Source of the DNA: Erpobdella octoculata
Taxonomy: Eukaryota; Annelida; Clitellata; Hirudinida; Erpobdellidae
Reading direction: 5' to 3'
Length of the DNA: 64,000 nucleotides
Assembly (NCBI GenBank): GCA_963978895.1
Contig: OZ022242.1
Location: 33,142,333-33,206,332, forward strand
Shown: one piece after another, positions 25,516 through 36,195 of the stretch
Position numbering within the stretch: the first letter of the stretch is position 1
Layout: the number at the start of each line of letters is the position of its first letter
Position numbers and translations under genes: made by a program
Notes under the pieces: model-generated
What the model was told of the DNA's origin: nothing
The model's database searches: none
Seen by the model: only the letters and a program-made list of their open reading frames with translations

Positions 25516-27768
25516 TCAAGCTAGGTAAGCGTATTCATTAACAGAATCTTTCTTTTTTTCGATATATTCTCTTTTAATCAGGATATCCAGCGCTTTTTTA
25601 ATTAAATCAAGTGAAGGCGAAAAGAACTTATGAGATTCTTTAAAAATTTCTCCAACTAATTCTTCGTGTTGAATTGTTCTTCTAGCTTTCATTGTCTTAA
25701 CTACAAAAGCTTGCAAAAACAAAAGTCTATCTTCTTCCACTTTGGCCACAGCACGTTTATCATCCTCTGAATCTTTGTCTTTTTCTTGTCTTTGTTTTTG
25801 AAGTTTGAACTTACGTTTGTCGTTTGAAAAATTCATGTTAACAGAAAACGAAAATTCTTCGTTCTCTAAATGTTTTGGAGAAATAATAATACTACTGTCC
25901 ACTAGTTGTTGTAAACATTTCTTTGCAATTTCTGATGGTAGTCCTGTTTGAACAGTGATGTTTTCAAGCGAAGCAGTTTCGTGTTCAGAAAAGACATTCA
26001 ATACCAATGCCGCAGGCAATGGAGCAGCTTCTACTACATAAGTCTTTTCCAAATACGACAAAGTAACTTCACAGCTACAAAAATTATATTGCCATGAAAG
26101 TTTTCTTCCACTTGACTCGTTATTGTAAAACGTTTCAAATGTGGAGATGCATTTCTCTAATTCAAAAGGCAAGTAGCAGCTGTAAAATGACTTTATTGAC
26201 TCTTGCCAAACAAGACCTTGGATTATCATAATACTGGATTTTACTTGCAAAGATTGATTGTTTTCCCGACAAAATTTTAAAAACTTGCTGGTTCTTTCTT
26301 CGCTCAGTTTTATATCATTAATAAGAAGGGCCATTTTGTGTATGTATTTTGCACTGGTTTCTTCTTGAAGTTTTTGAACCATTGATTCTTCACATTCTAT
26401 TGACCACGACAAGGAATGAACAAGCCTTCTTCCAAGATTTTGAATGAAAAATTTTGCAAAAACGTCTTTGTCCTCAATGAATTTAAAAACTAAAATTGCT
26501 TTTGCTATATTTTTTTGAATAGTTTCTTCGTTCATTTTGGATTTTTTTAGTATGTGATCGCAATATTTCGATAACATAAGACTTATTGAGAAAACACCTT
26601 TTGATTGTTTAGCAACTTCTGATTGAAACTGCTGCAGGGCCTTATTAACTCCTTGATCCAATGATTCCAGAAATATTTTGTGATTGCAGTTGTCGGTAAT
26701 AAATTGGCAAAACGTGGTGTATTTTTCCACAGTAGTATCAACAAGTGATACGGGCGTTAAATTTTTTCTAATTTCTTCAAGAAACTTTGAGAAAATCGTT
26801 TCGGCAAAATTTCTTATCTCATCCCCTATACTTTGTCTCAAATCAAGATCATTTTCAACATGCTGTAACAACTTGTATACTAATCGAGCACTTTCAATGT
26901 TTGTTTTTTCTAAAATATCAACAAATCCATTTTTCATATATTCAACTGGTTGACTTATTAATTCTTTTTTTACAACTTGCAAAATTTTTTCCGAGGTTTC
27001 TTGGTCAACAAGGTTTTCAATTTTTTCTTTTTCACAGTCAATTAACTGCAAACATTTAAAACTGTATTCAGTCAGGTCAGATGACGTAATCAACTCATCA
27101 GATTTTTCTCTATAATAGTTCCCAGCTTGTTCTAATAAAGGATTTCGGAAAACTATTTGAAAAATAATCTTATCCTTGTTTAAACATTCATTATCACTTT
27201 CAGTAATTTGTTCACATATTTGTTTTATAACATCACCTTCATATTTAACAACACCTAGTCTATTATTTTCAACTTTCTTCAAAATTATTTTTTTTAAACG
27301 GTCGCATTGATTGACTATGACATCTTTCAGTGTTTCGTTTGCTAATTTTATAACGTAATTTTCAATTTTATAATTTTCATCAAAGATGAAATCTAAGCTC
27401 GTCTTTTGTTTACCGGAATTCATGATATCGTTCAAAGGTTTAAAAACTTTGTTTAAAGTTTTAAAAGTATCTTTAAAGTTATTTACAAAGTTACAAAATT
27501 GATTAATGAAGTCTTCATCAGGAAGCGAGTTTACGGGTTCAAGTTTTTCTCGAATATAATCGTTGAACAAGTTTTTTAAAAACTTACAGTGGTTATCTTC
27601 GTCGGGATCATGGCTATCTATGAGAACAGAGACGCGCTCATACATCTTGTAAAATTCTGGACGACTCGGTTTGGGGTTTGAAAACAATTTTGTAACAATT
27701 ATTTTTAATTCAGCTTTAAGAGATTGTAGTTCAACACTATTTCCTGTTTGATTTGTAGTGTCAGTCAT
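25516..27768 (-). CDS. Cullin-1-like protein, copy C (intact, mosaic)
   Basis: An uninterrupted 750-codon frame, ATG at 27768-27766. The C-terminal ~475 residues (from about LISQPVEY) differ from copy A at only a handful of positions and carry the same cullin homology and neddylation regions, with the Lys at 694. The first ~270 residues are strongly diverged (many substitutions, for example MTDTTNQTGNSVEL against MTDLTTEAGNNVEL) but keep length and frame. The boundary is sharp, near 26940 in DNA. An N-terminus kept in frame despite heavy divergence suggests selection on the protein, while the identical C-terminus suggests gene conversion from another copy. In the cullin fold the N-terminal part chooses the adaptor, so A and C could differ in partners. 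That last point is inference. Confidence 0.82.
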   Translation of the reverse strand: MTDTTNQTGNSVELQSLKAELKIIVTKLFSNPKPSRPEFYKMYERVSVLIDSHDPDEDNHCKFLKNLFNDYIREKLEPVNSLPDEDFINQFCNFVNNFKDTFKTLNKVFKPLNDIMNSGKQKTSLDFIFDENYKIENYVIKLANETLKDVIVNQCDRLKKIILKKVENNRLGVVKYEGDVIKQICEQITESDNECLNKDKIIFQIVFRNPLLEQAGNYYREKSDELITSSDLTEYSFKCLQLIDCEKEKIENLVDQETSEKILQVVKKELISQPVEYMKNGFVDILEKTNIESARLVYKLLQHVENDLDLRQSIGDEIRNFAETIFSKFLEEIRKNLTPVSLVDTTVEKYTTFCQFITDNCNHKIFLESLDQGVNKALQQFQSEVAKQSKGVFSISLMLSKYCDHILKKSKMNEETIQKNIAKAILVFKFIEDKDVFAKFFIQNLGRRLVHSLSWSIECEESMVQKLQEETSAKYIHKMALLINDIKLSEERTSKFLKFCRENNQSLQVKSSIMIIQGLVWQESIKSFYSCYLPFELEKCISTFETFYNNESSGRKLSWQYNFCSCEVTLSYLEKTYVVEAAPLPAALVLNVFSEHETASLENITVQTGLPSEIAKKCLQQLVDSSIIISPKHLENEEFSFSVNMNFSNDKRKFKLQKQRQEKDKDSEDDKRAVAKVEEDRLLFLQAFVVKTMKARRTIQHEELVGEIFKESHKFFSPSLDLIKKALDILIKREYIEKKKDSVNEYAYLA

Positions 27769-27901
27769 TTTGAATTTGATTTGAATTTGATCTTCTATTT
27801 AACAAATAAGAAGTTAATTGAATATCAATGAGTACTGTTTATAGTGTAGATATGAAACTGTGATGTCTAAAAAATTAGGAAAAAGAATAAAATCAGTAAT
27901 T

Positions 27902-27904
<3 letters not shown>
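27769..27904 (-). promoter_or_regulatory. 5' flank of cullin copy C
   Basis: Similar to the flanks of copies A and B (shared ATCAATGAGTA, AGATATGAAACTGTGATGTCT and AGGAAAAAGAATAAA words) but with more differences, matching the older divergence of the copy C N-terminus. Function inferred only from conservation. Confidence 0.3.

Positions 27905-27967
<63 letters not shown>
27905..27967. repeat. (AT)n microsatellite
   Basis: AT run upstream of copy C, in the same relative position as the arrays upstream of A and B. Confidence 0.97.
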
Positions 27968-27970
<3 letters not shown>

Positions 27971-28415
27971 AGGTCGGGTTTGTGTTACGACACTTATAAC
28001 TCAAGAACGGCTGAACCGATTTTAGAGATTTTTGATTTATTGGATTTCTCTCAGCTCCTATTAACAGAATAAAAAATTTGACATTGAATCATGGAGTGGC
28101 CCATGGGGACCGCAATATGTACCCCGGTAGCTATACAGCCTTAACAGTGCGTCCTAGAAAAAAACTTCAAATGGCAAAGTTGTAGAGCACCCTCTATTTT
28201 GTCTTACGGACAAAATAAATTTTCAATTTGGTGTTTGAGTTATCGAGATATACAGCTGTTTATTTTTCCGCGATGTGACATTTATGCGCAAATGGGGTAG
28301 AGCGCTTGTCTGGAAAAGAGACAACAGATATAGGACTGACTATGCAACAGGAAATGCGAATGGAACACCTTGAAGTGATGGATCGACTCACAGCCGAAAT
28401 TTCGAGACGTACGTA
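27968..28415. other. Unclassified repeat-like fragment
   Basis: Different from the spacers upstream of copies A and B, so the duplicated block ends at the AT repeat. It contains AACTCAAGAACGGCTGAACC, a wording I recall from the 5' parts of widespread Helitron-like repeats. At the right a 37-codon open segment (from MSGKETTDIGL) runs into CATA repeats. Too little to assign. Confidence 0.35.
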
Positions 28416-28449
<34 letters not shown>

Positions 28450-29107
28450 CATACATACATACATGCATACATACATACATACATACATACATACATACAT
28501 ACATACATACATACATACATACATACATACATACATACATACATACATACATACATACATACATACATACATACATACATACATACATACATACATACAT
28601 ACATACATACATACATACATACATACATACATACATACATACATACATACATACATACATACATACATACATACATACATACATACATACATACATACAT
28701 ACATACATACATACATACATACATACATACATACATACATACATACATACATACATACATACATACATACATACATACATACATACATACATACATACAT
28801 ACATACATACATACATACATACATACATACATACATACATACATACATACATACATACATACATACATACATACATACATACATACATACATACATACAT
28901 ACATACATACATACATACATACATACATACATACATACATACATACATACATACATACATACATACATACATACATACATACATACATACATACATACAT
29001 ACATACATACATACATACATACATACATACATACATACATACATACATACATACATACATACATACATACATACATACATACATACATACATACATACAT
29101 ACATACA

Positions 29108-29141
<34 letters not shown>

Positions 29142-29244
29142 GAATACATACATACATACATACATACATACATACATACATACATACATACATACATACA
29201 TACATACATACATACATACATACATACATACATACATACATACA

Positions 29245-29278
<34 letters not shown>

Positions 29279-29766
29279 CAATACATACATACATACATAC
29301 ATACATACATACATACATACATACATACATACATACATACATGCATACATACATACATACATACATACATACATACATACATACATACATACATACATAC
29401 ATACATACATACATACATACATACATACATACATACATACATACATACATACATACATACATACATACATACATACATACATACATACATACATACATAC
29501 ATACATACATACATACATACATACATACATACATACATACATACATACATACATACATACATACATACATACATACATACATACATACATACATACAATA
29601 CATACATACATACATACATACATACATACATACATACATACATACATACATACATACATACATACATACATACATACATACATACATACATACATACATA
29701 CATACATACATACATACATACATACATACATACATACATACATACATACATACATACATACATACA
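28416..29766. repeat. (CATA)n microsatellite, ~1.35 kb
   Basis: The longest array in the window, about 335 tetranucleotide units, with only a few interruptions: ATATAT near 28443 and 29134, GAATAC at 29142, CAATAC at 29279 and 29596, and ATGC at 28463 and 29341. Ends exactly at the TCTATATA start of a Helitron-like element. Confidence 0.98.
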
Positions 29767-31346
29767 TCTATATATATAAAAGAACATGTCCTGACTGACT
29801 GACTGACTGACTGATGACTGACTGATAATCAACGCCGAGCTCAAACGCCTCATCCTAGGAACTTGAAATTTGGAAATTATATTACTTTTATAGCGTAAAC
29901 ATCCGCTAAGAAAGGATTTTTGAAAATTTTGCTCCTGAGGGGAAAAAACTGGAAAACAAACTTTTTTTCTAAAACAATGTATATCTCGAAAATCAAAAAT
30001 GAGGAGATTTTGAAATTTGGTATATAGATTCTTTTTGAAAAATAAAAAAAAACGTGTTTCACCATTTTTTGAATATTCGGTTTCCCGGACCTCAAATGTG
30101 GGTTGGAAAATTGGGTTATTTGGTTTTTAAAGTAGCTGCTACTCAAAAACTGTGAATGCTACAGGAGTAAAAATTAGTATTTAGTTTCTACTCCAAAAAT
30201 AATGAAATACGTGTTTAAGCATTTTTTGAAAATTTGGTTTCCAGGACTTCAAATGTGGGGTGGAAAATAGGGCTAATTGTCTTTTATAGTAACTGCTACT
30301 CAAAAACAGTAAATACCACAGATGTAAAAATTAGTATTTAGTTTCTTTTCTAAAAATAAAGATATACGTGTTTCACCATTTTTTACAAATTTGGTTTCCC
30401 GGACCTCAAATGTGGGTTGGAAAATTGGGTTATTTGGTTTTTAAAGTAGTTTCTATTCAAAAACTGTTAATGTTACAAAAGTAAAAATTAGAATTTAGTT
30501 TCTACTCTAAAAATAATGATATACGGGTTTCACAATTTTTTGAAAATTTGGTTTCCATGACTTCAAATGTGCGGTGGAAAATAAGGTTATTTGGTTTTTA
30601 AAGTAACTGCTACTCAACAACTGTAATTGCCACAGATGTAAAATTTAATACTTAGTATCTACTCAAAAAAAAGATATACGTGTTTCATCATTTTTTGGGT
30701 TATTTGGTTTTTAAAGTAGCTGCTACTCAAAAACTGTTAATGCTACAGAAGTAAAAATTAGTATTTAGTTTCTACTCCAAAAATAATGAAATACGTGTTT
30801 TAGCATTTTTTGAAAATTTGGTTTCCAGGACCTCAAATGTGGGGTGGAAATAAGGGTTTTTTGATTTCAAAATAACTGCTACTCACAAACTGTAAGTGCT
30901 ACAAATGTAAAAATTAGTATTTTGAAGTTTTGTGCCGGTTAAAAGTAGCTAAGTCCAGTTTATCATCGGCCGGGCCAAGTCGTTATTTTAGAGTCTTCAC
31001 ACGGGCCAGGCCAAACCTTAAATCAAAGTGGGACGGGCCGAGGCTTTTCACCAAGTATATAGATATTTTAGTGATTTTAGGGTCTTCAGTTTGGCCGGGC
31101 CAAACCTGAGGTCAAAGTGGGACGGGCCGAAGTGTTTCATCAAGAATATAGAACTTCTAGGCCTGTAAAAATGGGCCGGGCCTGATTCAGACGGGCTGTG
31201 CCGGGCCAGGAGTTTGGGTTTTTAAAACGGGCTGGGCTAATTTGATGACGGGCCGAGCCGAGACCTAAAAAAATGATCTCTACTATGGATGCACGGTTCA
31301 AACTCTCTAATTTCATGCGAGCGAAGCCGCTACGGGCACTGCTAGT
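29767..31346 (+). mobile_element. Helitron-like element family 1, full copy
   Basis: From TCTATATATATAAAAGAAC to GGGCACTGCTAGT, 1,580 bp. It is the same length as the copy at 36196-37775 and similar throughout, including a shared shortened unit (TTTTTTGGGTTATTTGG). The two are closest relatives within the window. Confidence 0.7.
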
Positions 31347-31440
31347 ACATACATACATACATACATACATACATACATACATACATACATACATACATAC
31401 ATACATACATACATACATACATACATACATACATACATAC
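31347..31440. repeat. (CATA)n microsatellite
   Basis: About 23 units between the Helitron-like CTAGT end and the truncated second LINE copy. Confidence 0.97.
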
Positions 31441-32398
31441 AAGTTGAAAGACGATGATTCGTGCATGTTATGCGGGCAATCGGAGACTCTCATTCACGTT
31501 CTTTCCTGTTGTTCGTTTTCACTTTCACACGGGAGGTACACTTGGCGTCATAACCAAGTACTCCGAAAATTGCTTGACTTCGTCAAAGAAGCGTGTAAGA
31601 AAGCAAAGACAAGAGGAATACAGCAGAAAAGGAAAATCTACATTTTGAGAGAAGGCAATCTGAAGTTCCACAGGTTCAGATCTACAAGAGACTTTGAATG
31701 TGTGATGGGTGCTGCCGACGATTGGTCGGTTTCGGATGATTTGGATGGCGAAAGAAAATTTCCAGAAGCCGTGAGATCTAGCGGCTTAAAGCCGGATATA
31801 ATTGTATATTCTGACTTGGCCAAGACAATGTTCCTGATTGAACTCTCTGTGCCATGGGAAAGTAACATGGAATCTAGCAATATTTTCAAAGAGGAGAGAT
31901 ATAGGGATTTAGCATGTGATTTGAATGCCAAAGGGTTCAGGACTGAAATTTTTGCAGTCTAGGTTGGCGTTCGAGGGTTGGTTAGCAGCTCAATGTTAAA
32001 ACTGCTGAAAGCTCTTGGTTTTTCAAACCGAGGAAAAACTCGAGCCATCAAGGAGATCTCCCAGACAGCTGAAGCTGCATCTTTTTGGATTTTCGCTAAT
32101 AGAAAAAAGAAAGCGCTACAAGATGCACACGAAATGGTTTAGCCTTGTTTACATTGGGCGATAATCGTTCCGGCGATTTCAAGTTTTGTTTCGAACAGTT
32201 TTCTGCTGAACTTTGAATTTTCGTGTTTCAAGTTAGGAATTTGGAAATTTTTCTCGCCGAAGGGCGTCCGCCTGATCAACGGACGTGGGCCCACCTCTCT
32301 CTTAAAAGCGTCAAGATGAAGTTTAAGGGCCGAAACGCTAAAAATGAGAGGTTCTTCTTCTGAAGACCTTCGGCGACGAAAGCTCGCAAAGAGTTAAA
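31441..32398 (+). pseudogene. 5'-truncated second LINE copy (endonuclease end)
   Basis: Plus-strand match to the reverse complement of about 1500-2407. It starts at [13 protein letters not shown], right after the CATA array, and keeps the C-x2-C-x7-H-x4-C knuckle, GRYTWRHNQVLRKL and the KPDIIVYSD...FLIELSVPWES nuclease core. A TAG at 31960-31962 interrupts the frame, which then continues through GVRGLVSSSMLKLLKAL to the original stop at 32140-32142. The 3' UTR is retained to about 32398. Close identity with the first copy means recent activity of the family. Confidence 0.85.
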
Positions 32399-32521
32399 AC
32401 ACACACATACATACATACATACATACATACATACATACATACATACATACATACATACATACATACATACATACATACATACATACATACATACATACGT
32501 ACATACATACATACATACATA
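32399..32521. repeat. (CATA)n microsatellite, left flank of Tc1
   Basis: CATA array with one CGTA variant, ending in the TA at which the Tc1 element begins. Confidence 0.97.
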
Positions 32522-33869
32522 CAGTATCGAACAGATTAATTGAAACAAATTTTTTTTTTGCATTTCTAGCTTTGGCATCATTTTTATTATTTGTAATGGC
32601 AACACTGTTACTATTTTATTTCTGCACACAGTCTAGCGAGCGTTCCGCAGTGTGTAGCACGTGTTTTGTTATCGGTAAGTGGTTTTTTTTTCTTATTTTC
32701 GTTGTTTTGAATGAAAGTTGTTAAATGTTGACATTTTTACGTACCAACAGAGATGGATGTTTCAATGAATAAGCGAGTTATGATAGTGACAATGTCTCGG
32801 TATATCACTAAAACTCAAAGAGACATAGCATCAGAGGTTGGGGTAAGTTTGGCTACAGTCAATAGGATAATCAAATGCCACAAGGAGTCGGGGGACATCT
32901 CAGTCAAAAGGAAGGGGAAATGTGGCGCCAAAAGGAAAACAAGTAAACGAGATGACCAGCGACTACTCTATTCTAGTCGAAATGATTGCGTAAAACTGCT
33001 GTGGACCTTGCTCGAGAGTTAGCTGAAACTGGTGTGGACGTAACTCCCATGACTGTTCGTCGAAGACTCCTTGAAGCAGGAAGACCAGCTATGAAACCAG
33101 TCAGGAAACAAATTTTGACAACGGCAATGAAGGCCAAGAGACTTGCATGGGCAAAAAAATATGAAAATTGGACATCAGAAGATTGGAAAAGAGTTTTGTT
33201 TTCCGACGAGAGTCACTTCATCGTTCAAGGCCACCAGATTCGCTTCATTCGTAAAGGAAATGAAAGACTGACTTCTTCACACGTTGTTCAAGCTACCAAA
33301 CATCCTCTTAAAAAAATGTTCTGGGGGTGTTTCTCGTATTATGGAGCAGGGCCACTTGTTCCAGTGACTGGAATGATGAATAGCGAGAAGTATCAGCCAA
33401 TATTAGCCGAAAGAATGTTACCAGAAATGAAAAAGCGGTGGCCAAATGGTGGGGGAATCTTTCAGCAGGATTTAGCTCCCTGTCACACTTCAAGAAAAAT
33501 GGCTAAATTTTTCAAGGAAAGTCATATAACCGTTTTAGACTGGCCTGGAAATTCCCCAGACATCAATCCGATAGAAAATCTATGGGCCATTTGCAAAAAT
33601 CGGATGTCCAAATCGGTTTGTACCACGGTGGAAAGATTAATTTTAACCATAATTCATACATGGTTAGAGATGAGAAGATGCTGTCAACCTGCCAAAACCT
33701 GGTAGAATCAATGCCAAAGAGAATACAATTATTAGTTGAAGCCAAGGGAGGCCATATAAAATATTAATTCATAGTAGTTCGTTGGTATTTTAGGTTATCG
33801 TTCAAAATAACGAAAAACAAAAGATTTTATGAAAAATTTCATCTTGTTTCAATTAATCTGTTCGATACA
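32522..33869 (+). mobile_element. Tc1/mariner element with perfect 25-bp terminal repeats
   Basis: The sequence beginning GTATCGAACAGATTAATTG at 32524-32548 recurs, exactly inverted over 25 bp, at 33844-33868. TA dinucleotides flank the element inside CATA repeats (32520-32521 and 33870-33871), as expected for TA target duplication. The left tip is CAGTATCG; the right tip differs in its last bases. Length ~1.35 kb is typical of Tc1. It carries the transposase relic described separately. Confidence 0.88.
32753..33767 (+). pseudogene. Tc1 transposase (DD34E), frameshifted
   Basis: Cut-and-paste transposase. The N-terminal frame (from 32753) has the helix-turn-helix part TQRDIASEVGVSLATVNRIIK. 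A frameshift near 32990 leads into the second frame with the second DNA-binding part and catalytic core: VLFSDESHF (first D), QQDLAPCHTS (second D) and WPGNSPDINPIENLW (E), with 34 residues between second D and E. A second frameshift near 33640 moves the end (LVESMPKRIQLLVEAKGG, 33582-33767 frame) out of register. All three acidic residues are present, but the protein is not made as one chain. Confidence 0.9.
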
Positions 33870-34830
33870 TACATACATAAATACATACATACATACATAG
33901 ATACATACACACTCCCGCTCCCGGTCGTTATCCGTTCCTTGTCGCGTTCCCGCTCATTCTTTCGCTCTCAGTTGACCCACCTAGATCCGATTCTACATAC
34001 ATACATACATACATACATACATACATACATACATACATACATACATACATACATACATACATACATACATACATACATACATACATAAATACATACATAC
34101 ATACATACATACATACATACATACATACATACATACATACATACATACATACATACACATACATACTTTGAATGAGCAATTAGTGCCGAAATATTGTAAA
34201 AAACACATACATACATACATACATACATACATACATACATACATAAACACACACACAGACACACATACATGCACATACACATACATACATACACACATAC
34301 ATACGCACATACATACATGCATGCATACATACATACATACATACATAAATACATACATACATACTTACATACATACATACATACATACACCCATACATAC
34401 ATACATACACACATACATACATACATACACACATACATACATACATACATACATACATACATACATACATACATACATACATACATACATACATACATAC
34501 ATACATACATACATACATACAAACATACATACATACATACATACATACATACATACATACATACATACATACATACATACATACATACATACATACATAC
34601 ATACATACTTTGAATGAGCATTTAGTGCCAAAATATTGTAAAAAACACATACATACATACATACATACATACATACATACATACATACATACATACATAC
34701 ATACATACATACATACATACATACATACATAAACACACACATACACAGACACACATACATGCACATACACATACACATACATACATACACACATACATAC
34801 GCACATACATACATATATATATATAGTTCC
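33870..34830. repeat. CATA/CACA-rich microsatellite field with embedded fragments
   Basis: Several CATA arrays (33870-33911, 33999-34164, 34203-34606, 34645-34820) with ACACAC variants. Embedded are a truncated family 2 fragment (33912-33998, minus, ending GATCCGATTCTAC) and two copies of a ~40-bp insert (34166-34205 and 34607-34647) containing TTTGAATGAGCA, TTAGTGCC and AAATATTGTAAAAAAC. The repeated insert plus following CACA region indicates an internal duplication of about 440 bp. Confidence 0.85.
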
Positions 34831-35460
34831 CGCTCGCTCACCCGCTTCGCTCCGCTCATTTTGTGACGGATTTCAAAAAAAAAATTCTATATTTGATTGC
34901 CCGGGGTTTTTAGAGGTTTTTCTAATGTTTGTCTCTCTCGCTCCCGTTTCCTTCTCCACTTTCCCGTTTTCGTCGCGTTCCCGGTCGCTTTTCCGCTCTC
35001 GGTCGTTTTCCAGCTCCCGGTCGCTTTCCCGCTCAGAAGTTTTGTTATCGATTTTCTCTCTTGCACGCGTTTCCTTCCAAGCTTGCTCTCCCGATTCCAG
35101 TCGCTTTCCGCGTTCCCGGTCGCTTTCCGCGTTCCCGATTCCAGTCGCTTTCCGCGTTCCCGGTCGCTTTCCGCGTTCCCGGTCGCTTTCCCGTTCCCGG
35201 TCGCTTTCCCGTTCCCGGTCGCTTTCCCGTTCCCGGTCGCTTTCCTGTTCCCGGTCGCTTTCCCGTTCCCGGTCGCTTTCCCGTTCCCGGTCGCTTTCCT
35301 GTTCCCGGTCGCTTTCCCGTTCCCGCTCACGCTTGCTCTCCCGTTCCCGGTCATGCTTGCTCTCCCATTCCCGGTCACGGTTGCTCTCCCGTTCCCGTTC
35401 ACGCTCATTTTCTCTTTTCCATTCTTTCAAAACTTCTGTTAGCCTATAAAACGTAAAATA
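34831..35460 (-). mobile_element. GC-rich Helitron-like element (family 2), minisatellite-rich, minus copy
   Basis: Starts with GTTCCCGCTCGCTCACCCGC and continues (from about 34897) with GCCCGGGGTTTTTAGAGG, the inverted family 2 3' end without its CTAGT tip. The core is an 18-bp minisatellite with unit TTCCCGGTCGCTTTCCCG (35100-35400), about 15 units. The flank CTATAAAACG...AGATTTGCTAAGAC lies at the right. The same structure is at 49004-49605. Frames through it read RERESD, TGNGKA or SLSRSR and are not proteins. Confidence 0.6.
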
Positions 35461-35490
35461 GATTTGCTAAGACTATATATATAAATGAAT

Positions 35491-35895
35491 GTTTGTGGGT
35501 TAGTTTGTCTATTATAGAAACGGGAAAGCGACCCGGAACGGACAGCGAGCGGGAACGGAAAAGCAAGCGTGAGCGGGAATGGGAGAGCAAACGTGAGCGG
35601 GAACGGGACAGCGACCGGGAACTGGAAAACGACCGGGAGCGGGAAAGCGACCGAGAGCGGGAAAGCGACCGGGAGCGGGAAAGCGACCGGGAGCGGGAAA
35701 GCGACCGGGAGCGGGAAAGCGACCAAGAGCGGGAAAGCGACCGGCAGCGGGAAAACGACCGGCAGCGGGAAAACGACCGAAAACTGGAAAGCGAACAGGA
35801 GTGGAAAAGCAGGTGGGAAAGGAAACGGGAGAGAAAGAGACAAACATTAGAAAAACCTCTAAAAAACCCGGGCAACGCCGGGTATCTCCGCTAGT
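35491..35895 (+). mobile_element. GC-rich Helitron-like element (family 2), minisatellite-rich, plus copy
   Basis: Begins around GAATGTTTGTGGGTTAG, has ~15 units of GGGAAAGCGACCGGGAGC, and ends CCCGGGCAACGCCGGG, TATCTC, CGCTAGT: hairpin plus CTAGT. Lies head to head with the preceding minus copy; the same pair recurs at 49004-49939. Confidence 0.62.
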
Positions 35896-36195
35896 ACACA
35901 CATAAACACACACACAGACACACATACATGCACATACACTTACATACATACATACATACATACATACACACATACATACGCACATACATATATATATAGT
36001 TCCCGCTCGCTCACCCACCCCGCTCCGCTCATTTTCTGACGGATTTCAAAATTTTTTTTTTATATTTGATTCCCCTTGACTCTCAAGGTTGTGTGAAAAT
36101 TTCATTACGATCGGATGAATGGTGTAGCAATGCATAAAGGACATTAACATATATACAAACATTCATTTTTATATATATAGATATATACAAATTTA
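35896..36195. repeat. CACA/CATA microsatellite and repeat tail
   Basis: ACACACATAAACACACACAC-type repeats (also at 34730-34800 and 49941-50020), then GTTCCCGCTCGCTCACCC, a T-run and the CGGATGAATGGTGTAGCAAT tail shared with 50040-50185 and, more diverged, with 6340-6480. This tail therefore belongs to a composite that was copied with the head-to-head pair. Confidence 0.7.

Noticed and set aside
28260..29853. Very long open frames reading MYVC, THIH or IYIY repeats here and at 3718-4548, 12433-12795, 14425-15091, 23471-24096, 33928-34859 and 43339-43605
   Set aside because: They are translations of CATA/GTAT/AT microsatellites, open in several frames and on both strands at once, with no conserved domain.
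34873..35894. RERESDRE-, GNGKATGN- and [12 protein letters not shown] open frames here and at 48853-49938
   Set aside because: The 18-bp minisatellite unit is a multiple of three with no stop in several frames, so frames stay open on both strands. Resemblance to SR-rich proteins is compositional.
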